This document shows, piece after piece, positions 22,050 through 32,064 of a stretch of DNA of 64,000 nucleotides. The notes under the pieces were generated by a model. That model ran no database searches. It had not been told where the DNA came from and saw only the letters and a list, made by a program, of their open reading frames with translations. A program made the translations under genes and the position numbers. This DNA is from Erigeron canadensis (Eukaryota > Streptophyta > Magnoliopsida > Asterales > Asteraceae), in NCBI RefSeq assembly GCF_010389155.1, contig NC_057761.1:8930501-8994500 (forward strand), written 5' to 3'. Positions within the stretch are counted from its first letter, which is position 1; the number at the start of each line of letters is the position of its first letter.

Positions 22050-23050
22050 AATTCTTGATGCTTGTCACCACGGGCCATCCGGTGGACACTATGGACCGTC
22101 AGTCACCGGTAAGAAAGTGTATGATGCTGGATTCTATTGGCTGACCGTGTTCAAGGAAGCACAAACTCTGGTAGAGGTTTGTGATGTGTGTCAAAGGCAA
22201 GGTAACATTTCCAAACGTGATGAAATGCCTCAAAACTTTATTCAAGTATGCGAAGTTTTTGATGTTTGGGGCATTGACTTTATGGGACCTTTTCCCCCGT
22301 CACAAAAGAATTTGTATATCCTTGTTGCTGTTGATTATGTTTCAAAATAGGCCGAGGCTAAAGCCTTGCCAACGAATGATGCACGTGTTGTCATTCACTT
22401 TTTAAAACAGCTTTTCTGTAGGTTTGGAATGCCCAAGGCCTTAATCAGTGATCGCGGAAGTCATTTCGCGAATCACCAACTCGCTACGGTGCTAAAGAGG
22501 TATGGTGTCAATCACCGCTTTTCAACCTCTTACCACCTGCAAACGAGTGGCCAAGTTGAAAATACGAATTGGACACTGAAAAGAATTCTTGAGAAGACCG
22601 TAGGAGATAACCCGAAGTCTTGGTCCACCAAGCTTGAGAAGACCGCCTACAAGACACCGATCGGGACTACCCCATTCCGGTTGCTCTATGGCAAGACTTG
22701 TCATCTCCCTATCGAAATTGAGCATAAGGCCTATTGGACGCTCAAGAATTGCAACATGGACCTAGTTGAAGCTGGTGAGTTAAGATCAATGCAACTAAAT
22801 GAACTTGATGAACTTAGGTTGTATGCGTATGATAACTCTTTGCTTTATAAGGAACGCACTAAAGTTTGGCATGGATTTTAACGCCGATGACAAAGTTTTG
22901 TTGTTCCTTTCTAAGTATAATTTTAAGCAACCCAAGTTGACATCTATGTGGACCGGCCCTTTTGTGATCAAACATGTTTACCCGTCTGGTTATGTTGAAT
23001 TGTTTAAATCGGATGGAACTACTTTTATTGTTAATGGTCACAGGTTATAG
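22050..23050 (+). pseudogene. Integrase of element G
   Basis: The HHCC zinc region is recognisable ([10 protein letters not shown], then [12 protein letters not shown]). The catalytic core has D in [14 protein letters not shown] in ALISDRGSHFAN and a glutamate in TSGQVENTNWTLK, where related elements have a similar QVE. A TAG at 22348 and a frameshift near 22860 break it. The last frame (22799-23050) ends with the GPFVIKHVYPSGYVEL domain typical of gypsy integrase C-termini and stops at NGHRL. The intact enzyme would insert the DNA copy. Confidence 0.85.
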
Positions 23051-23319
23051 CTTTACAATGTGGAAGAAGAAAGTGTGGGAGTCGTCGTTGACGAGCTTCC
23101 ATTTTTCGAGATGAAGCAATGAAGAAAGACTTTGAGTCTAGCTAAAGACTCGTAAATAAATTAAGCGCTTCGCGGGAGGTAACCCGTGTTTGATGTGTTT
23201 CTGTTTTTTGTTATATTTTTAGCAATTTTCATGTTTTTAAGGTAATTATATCGAGTATTGCAGGTCTGGAACTTCTCTACGCGATCCAGTAAGTTTTTTG
23301 TGGACGAAATTCAAAGTAA
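23051..23319 (+). other. 3' untranslated part of element G
   Basis: About 270 bases after the integrase stop with no ORF and no env-like gene. It ends in the purine-rich tract. Confidence 0.5.
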
Positions 23320-23332
23320 GTGTGGGGGGTGA
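23320..23332 (+). other. Polypurine-like tract (element G)
   Basis: GTGTGGGGGGTGA resembles the Athila plus-strand primer. The sequence after it does not match the start of the 5' LTR at 4016, so a 3' LTR cannot be assigned. Confidence 0.45.
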
Positions 23333-23333
23333 C

Positions 23334-23510
23334 ACTGCGACGCAGTTTTTGGCCTAACAATAAATGCGACGCAGTATAGGAAGTCTGCGAAGCATATAAA
23401 TCCTCGACAATAATACGACTGCGCCGCTGTTAGGTGATGCGACGCAGTCTAAATTCGAAAATCCAAAAAAAAAAATAGAATATATATTTAAAACGAAACT
23501 GCGACGCAGT
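23334..23510 (+). promoter_or_regulatory. Second ACTGCGACGCAGT palindrome cluster
   Basis: Copies near 23334, 23364, 23418 (degenerate), 23437 and 23497, with a TATA-like CATATAAAT at about 23393. The word is the one in the G LTR at 4263-4423, but the surrounding DNA is not an LTR copy. Confidence 0.55.
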
Positions 23511-23549
23511 CGGGTCAGATCTGGTCAAACAAATAAGAGGCTAGGGTTG

Positions 23550-24522
23550 TGTTAGGTCCAGTTTTGCTGAAAACTGGATCTCTCCAGTTACATCTAGAGA
23601 GCATGAAAAATTGTCAGAAATATTTAAAGTCCAGTTGCAATGTACAATTTATGCAACTGATGACTTCCTCCAGTTGGGATCTGAAGACATATACCTGAAG
23701 ACATTCCAATTGAAGTCGAAGACAACAAGTGGAAGAAAGAGAATGTTAATGGCAGCGAAGCCCAGTTGATATTTTTCCAGATCAATCAACTGGAGAATCC
23801 CTCAGTGTAAATGCCTTTACAAAGCTTTACACTGATTACGAGGAGGACCTTTTACACTACATCCTTTTAACCGGACAATAATCTTGTCTGTGGATAAAAT
23901 TGCAAAGATGTAGAGTGGTTGAATAAAGTAACCTTTTGTCTTACTTTATTTAGCACACACAAAGGATTATTTACTAATACTTTTGTGTGCTGTCAACCAT
24001 ATTTGTACGTCGAAGTTGAGATCCCAATGCTCATACTTAGACTATAAATAGAGGTCCTTGCCTAAGCATTTCAACAACTTCGCAAACACATACATTCTGT
24101 AATATTGGTTAACTTGTGCAATATTCTCTCAATCGTAAAAAGGAACATTTCACAACTTTAAGTGTTTCGATTGTTAGGAGAATTTCCAAGTATAGATCAA
24201 TTGTATTTCATGGTTGATAGGATATTTACATCTTTGTATTATCTTGGTTCCGCAACAACCTTGTATTTTATTTAATAATCAATAAATAAAATACACTTAA
24301 AAATTACATATTGTCTCACCATATTTTCATACTTGTCAGTTACATTATTGCATTGCATTTACTTATTCTGTCCGTCACCTTAATAAGTAACTTTCCAGTT
24401 AACCTGGTACACTACTCACTCTAAACTGGTCACGTCCAGATTAAGTAATAGTGTTGCAAAGTACTCACACCATTGACATAGAGGTGTCTTCAGCACCCAT
24501 CTAGTATTAGTTGGGACTTACA
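23550..24522 (+). repeat. 5' LTR of element F
   Basis: It starts TGTTAGG and ends ACTTACA two bases before the primer site, 973 bp. Near the start CCAGTTTT and AAAACTGG form a perfect 8-bp stem with a four-base loop (about 23558-23577). TATAAATA lies at 24043-24050. CCAGTT or AACTGG occurs at least eight times. Confidence 0.75.
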
Positions 24523-24524
24523 AG

Positions 24525-24536
24525 TGGTATCAGAGC
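24525..24536 (+). other. Primer-binding site, tRNA-iMet type (element F)
   Basis: TGGTATCAGAGC, two bases after the LTR end. Confidence 0.9.
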
Positions 24537-24579
24537 AGGCCAGGTGAATTGTTTCAATTCTATAACCTAAGTCTGCTTG

Positions 24580-25964
24580 ATGGCTGCTGAAGGTGAGAAT
24601 GGTTCTGGTCCCCAAAATGAAACTAATCCTAATCCTAACATTAATGTTACAACTCCTTTGAACACCAATCCTCCTCCTCCTCCTTCTCCTCCTACACCTG
24701 GAGCCAGCCATGTCCATGTACACTATTCCAATACTCCAGTTCCCAAATTCGATGGGAATGGTGAGACCTTTGGTACATGGAAAGCTAGAATGCTCTTGCA
24801 TTTTGGTGGGATAGAGAGGTATATGTTGAGAATCCTCAAGGATGGACCATATATACCCATGTCCAGTGGTGTTAGTCCTCTTCTAGACCCAACTGGGAGA
24901 AGAGGTACCAGGGAAAAGTTTGAGGAACATTGGTTAGACGAGGATCGCAGGCTGGTTGATCTTGATACTAGACTGAAAAACATGATCCTTGTTGCTGTCC
25001 CTGAGGAACTACTTCCAACACTTGTGTTGTTTCCCCGTGCTAAATCTTTGTGGGATGAATTAGTTCTCCAGTTTGAAGGAGGAAATGACACCATTGTCAC
25101 CAGAAAGGTTGCACTAACAAGAAGTATGAATCCTTCTTTGCTCTTCCCAATGAAAGTTTAACTGGTACGTACACCAGATTTACTGGCCTAATTAACCAAC
25201 TTAGAGGCTTGGGGGTGGATAAGGATAAGGATATTCTTCTTGAGAAACTTTGTGATGTATTGCCATCCAAATGGGCACACATGGTTCTTGTCTTAAGACA
25301 AGGTAAGACCTTGCACAGCCACACTCTTGCTTCCCTTTATGGAGCCTTCAGATTCGCTGAAGATAATGATGCTGCAAGGATATTGGCTGAGCAAGATGCT
25401 TTAAACTATGCTCAGAGTTCCAAGGTTGCCAACTTTACTGGGCAACCTTGTGCTGCTTTAATGTCTGCTGAGAATGTCCAGTTACATTCAATGAAGGAGA
25501 TGTTAAACAACTTACTGAACTCTGGCCTTACCACAAATCTAAGTAATGGTTGTGAGGAAACTGACGATGATGATCTGGTAGCCATGATTGCTAAAACCAT
25601 TAACAGGTTTAAGCATAAATCTAATCGATTTAATGGGTCCAATAATGCTTCCAGTTCAAATTCTCTGGATAAAGCCAATCTTATCTGCTATAAGTGTGGT
25701 AAGAAAGGTCATTTCATGAAGAAATGCAGATCTAGTCAGATGAACAACCAAACTGGTCCCGTTGTCCCAAATTTTGTCAAAATTGATGATTATAAGGCCA
25801 AATACAAGAAACTTAAGGCCCAAATTGCTCTCATGTCTCTTGAACAAGAAAAAGAGAAAGAAAATAACAAGTGCATGATGGCTCAAACTGATGGAAATGG
25901 GAACTCTCTGATGACTCATCTGATGATGATGAAGAGATTAGAGATGTGTGTTTCATGGCATTAG
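24580..25964 (+). pseudogene. gag of element F (UBN2 and zinc knuckle)
   Basis: The ATG at 24580 gives MAAEGENG, then a Pro-rich N-terminus, FGTWKARMLLHFGG, DEDRRLVDLDTRLKNMI and SLWDELVLQFEGGND. A frameshift near 25125 moves the coding into another frame (from about 25160), with LYGAFRFAEDNDAARILAEQ and the zinc knuckle CYKCGKKGHFMKKC (about 25690-25730). A second slip near 25915 passes into the acidic box and CFMAL of the extension. It corresponds to the gag of element 1, with the zinc knuckle kept. Confidence 0.85.
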
Positions 25965-27013
25965 AAAATCAACAACCAGTGGTAAAAGATGATGTTGTTT
26001 CTGGAAGATGGGTGGACATCATTTTAAAGAAGGTAAGAGATTATGATGTTGAATTGGATACAGAACTAAAACTGGATATTGTTGAATCATTAAATGATGA
26101 ATTGTTATTTGTTGAAACTATGAGAACTGACTGTGAAAGATACTTGGAAACAGTTTTAGTTGAGTTTAATAACATGAAAAGTCAAATTAATGATTTGCAA
26201 AGTGTCCAGTTGGCTCTCAAAGAGTCAGATTTGAAAAATGAGGCATTGGAAAGAGATAACCAAAAATTAAAACCTGATCTTGAAAAAGAACACATGGTTA
26301 TCAAATCTTGGGTACAAGCATCCGGTAAAAACTATGATGCTTTTTCAAAAACCATTGATGCTCAAAAAACTACCTGGAAATCTGGTGATCTTCAGATGGC
26401 AGCTTTATTACCCACAATTCACCAGATGCCAGAATCAGTCAGAGTTGAGACTCCATATGACTCCTCTAACATTGCCAAATCTGAATCCATTGAGACCACC
26501 CCTGTTGAGGTCAAAACTAGAGCCGAAAAGGCTAAAGCTCCAGTTAAAAAGGAAGCTGGTGATAATCCTTTACCTCAAAAGTCCAAAGAGCCCAAGACTC
26601 CATGGACTCAAAATTTAGCTGAACCCAAGTCCAAGGTTCAGCAGCCTAAAGAAAACAACCTTTTGTTGAAACTGGAGAGTCAACTCCAAAATTTGTCTAG
26701 GCAAGTACAAAGTTGTACTGCCAGAATAAAAAATCTAGAAGGAGCTTCGTCTTATTCAGTTGAAAAATAAATTCTTAAAACTCCTCCTTTGAAGCAAAAG
26801 CAAAAACAAAATCAATCTGCTCAAAAAGGAGCAAAATCTGGAATGAAAAAGGAGGGTGTTGTTGTTCCCATCAAAACAATTGTTTTTAATCCTGAAGCTG
26901 GAAATAATCCTCCAGTTGCAGCCTCTAGTTCCAACCCAAGTAAATCTGCAGAGACTTCTCAAGAGAAGTCTGGTGGACCCATCAAGAAAAGATGGGTTCA
27001 CAAAAATAACTAA
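25946..27013 (+). pseudogene. gag extension of element F
   Basis: It begins CFMALENQQPVVKDD and runs through a long coiled-coil-like stretch (LNDELLFVETMRTDCERYLE; LKNEALERDNQKLKPDLEKE) into a Lys/Pro-rich tail. One TAA at 26768-26770 interrupts an otherwise open frame that ends KKRWVHKNN and TAA at 27011-27013. The layout matches the region after the zinc knuckle in D, B and element 1. Confidence 0.75.
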
Positions 27014-27033
27014 TTATCTACTTGGGTGTGCAG
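26996..27033 (+). promoter_or_regulatory. gag/protease junction with stop and splice-like borders (element F)
   Basis: AGATGG|GTTCAC at 26996, TAA at 27011, GTGTGCAG|GG at 27033; the interval is 38 bases. Both borders are between codons of their own frames, gag before and protease after. Confidence 0.5.
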
Positions 27034-28207
27034 GGCGATCGAAAGAAGAATATCTGGTATTTGGACAACACTGCTGGATGGACAATGACCGGATGTAAGC
27101 CCCTGCTGGAAGAGTTCATTGTCCAAGATGGACTGGCAGTGACTTTTGGTAATGATGGAAGTGGGAAAACTAAAGGATATGGCGTCATTGACAATGGACA
27201 GGTGCAGTTCACAAAAGTTGCATTTGTTAATGGTTTGAAATATAACCTGATAAGTGTCAGTCAACTTTGTGATGATGGATATAAGGTGTTGTTTGATATT
27301 GCTCAAGGTACCATATTTAACAAGGATTGGAAAGTGGTGATGATTGCACCAAGGAAAGGGAATGTGTACATAATGGACATGGAACCAGCTCCAAAAGAGC
27401 ATTGTTTCTATGCCAAAGCTGATGAGGACACCAATTGGTTGTGGCATAAAAGGTTATCCCATCTTAATTTCAAGAATATCAATAAGTTATCTAGAAAACA
27501 ACTGGTGGAAAGGGATTCCTTTAATTTCCTTTAAAAAGGAAAAGCCATGTCCAGGGTGTGAGATGGGCAAAAAGAAAAGGGCCAGTTTCAAGACCAGGCG
27601 AAACTTCAGTATCACTGAACCTCTTCACATGCTGCATATGGACCTCTTTGGTCCAGTGAATGTTCAAACTAAAGCTGGTAAATGATACACTTTAGTTGTT
27701 GTTGATGAATACACCAGGTATTGTTGGGTGGTATTCATCAGATCAAAAAGTGATGCACCTGGTGAAATCATCTTACTCATCAAAAGAATTGAACTCAAAT
27801 ATACCAAGGAAAGTGATAATGGTACTGAATTCATCAATAAAGAATTAGAGACATTTTGCACTGACACTGGCATTTCCCAAAACTTCTCTTCAGCTCGTTC
27901 TCCAGAGCAAAATGGTGTGGTTGAAAGGAAAAATCGCACATTGATTGAAGCTGCAAGAAGTATGTTATCTGAATCAGGTCTTCCTACTAGTTTTTGGGCA
28001 GAAGCAGTGTCTGCAGCTTGTCATACCCAAAATCGGTCAGTTTATGCCAAGAGACATAGGAAGACTGCCTACCAAGTCCTTAGGAATCGTAAACCAAACA
28101 TTGGATATTTTCATGTATTTGGTTGTCTAGTATGTATTTTGAACGATTCCAGTCAGTTGGGAAAATTTGATGCAAAAGCTGATGAAGGTGTTTTCGTAGG
28201 TACATGA
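27034..28207 (+). pseudogene. Protease and integrase of element F
   Basis: The frame starts GDRKKNIWYLDNTAGWTMTG: at the protease active site the catalytic Asp is kept but the usual DSG is DNT. Pre-integrase follows (NWLWHKRLSHLNFKNI). After a frameshift near 27530 come CPGCEMGKKKRASF and the integrase core with D in HMDLFGP, D in ESDNGTEF and E in [13 protein letters not shown] lies at 27683. The part between the two aspartates is shorter than in element D. The region ends at GVFVGT and a stop at 28205. Confidence 0.85.
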
Positions 28208-28801
28208 GACAATTCATGTCACATTCGATGAATCAAATGAGGCAATCAATAAAAGACCAAGCCTTGATTTATCTCCAGTTGACCTAGTTGATTTTGGTGT
28301 ATCTGATCAAGTTCTTCAATCAGTGTCTACACCATAAGATGTTTCCAGTCATCAAGACTTGGAACTAGTTACACAGAAGAAAATCTTCAATGACACTCCA
28401 TTTTATCCCTCCATCAGTTTCAATTTACCACAGAAACTGGTGATTGGATCAGATGTTCGTGCCACAACAACATCAGAACCAGTTCAGACTTCTCCAGGTC
28501 TTCAAAATATGCCTTTATTTGAAGATGATCATGTCAACATGCCAGTTGACACTGATGATGAAGTTGAAGTAGTTTGGACTGATCCTTCTCCAGTTGCCAC
28601 AACTGTTGAAGATCGTCAGGTGTCTTGCACTGATGTTGTGCAATATCAACCTAGTCAATACACTAAATGGACAGTTGCTCATCCCATTGAGCAAATTATT
28701 GGAAATCCAGATAGCGGGGTTCAGAATAGAAGAGCCACAAGTGAACAATGCTTGAACGTCACCTTCTTATCACTGATTGAACTGAAGAAGATAACGAGGC
28801 T
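28208..28801 (+). pseudogene. Integrase-RT linker of element F
   Basis: Frame-broken linker with an acidic, Val/Thr/Pro-rich stretch (EDDHVNMPVDTDDEVEVVW) and the conserved WTVAHPIEQIIGNPDSGVQ phrase that precedes copia RT. No independent gene is seen. Confidence 0.6.
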
Positions 28802-29022
28802 TTGGCAGATTCAAGCTGGGTTGAGGCTATGCAAGAAGAACTTAACCAGTTCGAAAGGAACAATGTTTGGGAACTTGTCCCTTGTCCTCCAGGGTTAAAG
28901 AAAGAACCCATTGGAACGAGGTGGGTCTTCCGAAACAAAATGGATGAAGATGGCAATATTGTCAGGAACAAAGCCAGATTGGTTGCCAAGGGTTATTGTC
29001 AAGCAGAAGGTGCTAATACTTG
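28802..29022 (+). pseudogene. RT N-terminal fragment of element F
   Basis: [51 protein letters not shown]: the first 75 residues of copia RT. Cut at about 29022 where minus-strand gypsy gag begins, so the catalytic palm is absent. Confidence 0.85.
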
Positions 29023-30283
29023 ATTGGGATTATTACCCCTTTGACCCCATGCTCGGTTTAAATTTGGACACATGTTGCGGTAATGATTATGCGCACCGCA
29101 CTCATAGCACGTTCCACGGTTATTTATTGGGTTAATAGCATTTACCGGAGCCACCTGCTTGACTCCCACTCGACAATCCCTAGTAAGGTGCTCAAATCGG
29201 TTGCAGCTTGTGCAAAAACGGCAAGGTGAATTTTGGAAATGATGGTAATTACATTTTGCACATTTTGGAGCAGAACCTGTATATTCCTTTTTATTCGTAT
29301 TCGTTGCCATCAACCCCTTTACCACTTTAGCCTTCTTGTTATTTCCATTAGTATTCTTTGACCCACTTGTCTCAGTACCATCCTTCCTTTTCTCATTAAC
29401 CTTAGACAATGACCCATTTCTCACCATTTCATCCGTTAAAGATCCTGCTTTCTGAATAGCACTTTGAATCGTGGTTGGCTCAGTTGCTGACACAAGTCCA
29501 CGAATTTGGGGAACAAGACCATAGATGTACCTCTGGATCCTCTTTGATTCAGGTCTAACTAGATGAGATACTAGTTTGGCAAGCTCATGAAACCGATTAG
29601 TGTAAGCGGCATGTTTAGCTCCTACCATGGAATGATTCCAAAATTCATTTTCCAACTTCTGCATTTCATTTTTCGGACATAATTCTTCCAGCTTTAATTC
29701 CTTAAACTCGTCCCATGTCATCCCTACAGCCGCTTCTCTACCCCTAGCTTGTATCTCAGTGTTCCACCATGTCAATGCTTTATTAGTCAGTGAAACTGTG
29801 GCATACTTCACCTTTTGATTCTCTGCACAGTTGTTAATATCCATAATAGCTTCCATTTTCTCTATCCATCTAGTGGCTGCCAATGCTCCTCCCTTGCCAT
29901 CAAAATCTGGTGGCTTACAATATTGAAACTCCCTATAGGTGCATCCATTATTATTGCCTCCAATGATGTTGTTGTTATTGCCATTCACTTGACCAACACC
30001 GACATTATTATTATTCTGATTACCATCATTGTTATTTTCTTTATTGTTATTATTGTCCTCATTATTTATTGTTGTTCTCATTGTTGTTATTGTTATTCTC
30101 ATTATGGTTATTGTTATTAGGGTTATTGTTGTTCGCATTAAGAATAGCAGCGGTCACTTGAGTAACAATAGTAGGAATAGTGGCAGCTATTTGCTGAGCG
30201 ATCATGTTTGCAATATCCGGATTGAACAATAGTAGGCTGGCTCCCTGGAAAACCCCCCAACGACCTCCAAAGCCTCCAAACAA
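29023..30283 (-). pseudogene. Element E: gypsy gag with two zinc knuckles
   Basis: The minus frame has an MIAQQIAATIPTIVTQVTAAI N-terminus, an Asn-rich run made by an imperfect GTT/ATT microsatellite (about 29995-30130, with a frame slip inside), then a Retrotrans_gag domain (FDGKGGALAATRWIEKME, LTNKALTWWNTEIQARG, WDEFKELKLEELCP). A cysteine-rich segment (CAKCNYHHFQ..CRFCTSCNRFEHLTRDC) and a knuckle CYECGAHNHYRNMC follow. This is chromovirus-type gypsy gag. Pol is missing because the copy is cut at 29023 by element F. Confidence 0.85.
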
Positions 30284-31100
30284 GCCAAAAGAAAATAATG
30301 CTAGTTCTGCGTATATTTGCAGTAGTTAAAACATTAGTTGAGTTAATGTCGGTTCTGCGTCTCCACAGCAGTAAAGACATTAACTCAGAGTACAATATCG
30401 GTTCTGTGTTTTGACAGTAGTAAAGACATTTACTCAGCATATCCTAAGTGTTATTTGAGGGTTCTTAAAAAGTTTTGCTTGTTCAAGTAAGAACACTAAA
30501 ATGGTCATTTGAGAGTTTCTAAGAAACAAGCAAAAGTATGCTTGTTCTCAAGAACTCTTAAATGGTTTGAGAGTTTCTGTGGAAACAAGCAAAAGTATGC
30601 TTGACCACAAGAACTGATAAACGTTTTGTGTGTTCAGGGAAGCACGCAAAACAGGCCAAAACCCTAATGTGCCTTGACCAAAGAAACACGCAAACCCATT
30701 GGACTTTGCGTGTTCCTGAAACACACAAATGGCAATTTGCATGTTCCTGGCCACACCTATATATATGGGTGTGTGTTCATGCGTGTTCCAACAAGAGTAT
30801 AGAGAGAGAAATAAGCAAATCCTAGAGAGAGAAAACCAAGAACATGCACGGTTTGTCTTTTGGGTGATACTCGTCTAGTGCGCGAACCGCAAACACACAC
30901 CCGAATGGCTCGTAGATTTAGATTACCACGTGTTTGGTAAAGTGAATCTGGAGAGCTGTTCCCCCGATTGTTTATATTCACACAAAAAGATATATATATA
31001 TATATAGTGTTATATATATCATCTAAAGGTTGATATAAAAATTGTGGGTTATCTCGAGGAATTTCCGCACTTCGACATATCTTTAAGTCGATCTCGGTTA
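30284..31100 (+). promoter_or_regulatory. LTR-like or promoter-like stretch with inverted repeats
   Basis: No coding region. TGAGTTAATGTC at 30339-30350 is matched by its exact reverse complement at 30376-30387. Two direct repeats of about 60 bases follow (30501-30560 and 30562-30620), each with CAAGCA...TGCTTG. AACACGCAAA at 30685-30694 pairs with TTTGCGTGTT at 30705-30714. A plus-strand TATA (TATATATAT, 30758-30766) and a GA-rich leader come next, then an AT microsatellite near 30990-31015. It looks like the U3/R part of an LTR, but no partner LTR was found. Confidence 0.45.
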
Positions 31101-31361
31101 GATAGAAGTACAAAACCCGAGGGACTTATAGTGTAAAATGAATATAAGATCTTTCTTTTGAAATTTTAAGCATATACCTCTCAATACCACCAAAATGCAA
31201 AAGCATTCTGGCCTTTCATGTGGCAAATGTTTCACTGTTTCCATTGAATTTTGGAACAGGATAATTAGAATAATGGACATGGACATGTGAAGTAACAGGA
31301 GGAGGAGGTGGTTAGCAGTATTTTTAATTTGTTTGACTAGGTGGTGGATTGCCAATATTAA
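31101..31361. other. Unassigned spacer
   Basis: About 260 bases between the promoter-like stretch and the presumed 3' LTR of A. A minus-strand open frame overlapping it has a hydrophobic start but no family signature and is probably chance. I see nothing else. Confidence 0.4.
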
Positions 31362-31975
31362 TGTTTGACAGTCCACGAATGCACAACTTGTATTATAATT
31401 AACTAGGCCGAAAGTAAATAACAAGAACAATAACAAGTTCAAATGCAAAGAATCTAGACAAGTCTAATCATATGTATCATTGATTAAACGATGAATACAT
31501 TGTTGATATTACAACTTGACTTAGAAGAATACAAATGAACAAAGTAATTGTTAAGTCTAGACACACTAAAAACTTGAATAATTACAAACGAAGTGACACA
31601 CACTTTTTAAGGTGACAAACACACAGTAAGTTTTGCGGCTGTGTTGCCTTTTGTAGAGGAGAATTAGGGCAACACAGCCTTCCTTTGATAGTGACTAGAT
31701 GGTGGTTGTCGACATTCCATTAGCTCGAAGTACTTGCATGCAGGAGCCTTTGTCTTCTTTACCAAATCGGGTATGAAAGAGAAAACCCTTGCTTTGGTCC
31801 CAACTGTACCCTTGCCATATAAAGCAAATTACATTTGGAAGAACCACCATGTGACTTTTGTCTTCAATTGGTTTGAAATCTTCCCGACTTAAACAACAAA
31901 TTGGACAGCATACAACCCGCTGAAGAGAGTCACTGGACTTGCTAATGACTTGCTGACGACATACGTTAGCGAGTA
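31362..31975 (-). repeat. Presumed 3' LTR of element A
   Basis: On the minus strand the phrases AATGTATTCATCGTTTAATC and ACTTAACAATTACTTTG resemble the same region of the element 1 LTR in the same order. The end TGTCAAACA is at 31362. A TATA-like TTTATATGG is near 31817-31823. The start is uncertain by a few tens of bases, somewhere in 31960-32000. Confidence 0.5.
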
Positions 31976-32064
31976 AGTAAGACTTAAAGAAAAATGAAGA
32001 AATGGTGGAAAGATGTCTTTTATATGAACAAAGTGTTATTACAAGCTACTACAATGTAAGACAT

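Larger units (their letters stand above)
4016..23549 (+). mobile_element. Element G: Athila-like Ty3/gypsy element
   Basis: A 1.47-kb LTR, a tRNA-Asp-type primer site, gag, protease, RT, RNase H and integrase are in gypsy order. Element D (9191-20956) splits the RT gene. F begins about 220 bases past a purine-rich tract at 23320, and no 3' LTR is recognisable. No env-like gene lies between integrase and that tract. Several single-base frameshifts and stops mark it as inactive. Confidence 0.85.
23550..29022 (+). mobile_element. Element F: Ty1/copia, truncated in RT
   Basis: LTR, primer site, gag with zinc knuckle, gag extension, protease, integrase and the start of RT on the plus strand. It ends abruptly at about 29022 inside [15 protein letters not shown], where the minus-strand gypsy gag E begins. 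There is no 3' LTR. CCAGTT/AACTGG words are unusually frequent in both LTR and coding DNA. Confidence 0.85.

Noticed and set aside
23334..23549. 3' LTR of element G.
   Set aside because: It shares the palindromic word with the 5' LTR but not the LTR start (TGATATG) or any longer alignment, so I left it unassigned.
29995..30130. Asn-rich run as a functional prion-like domain in gag E.
   Set aside because: It derives from an imperfect GTT/ATT microsatellite with a frame slip inside; expansion noise is the simpler reading.
31098..31448. Minus-strand frame of 116 codons with a leucine-rich start, possible small secreted protein.
   Set aside because: It overlaps the presumed 3' LTR of A, matches no family I know, and the Leu run comes from simple sequence.
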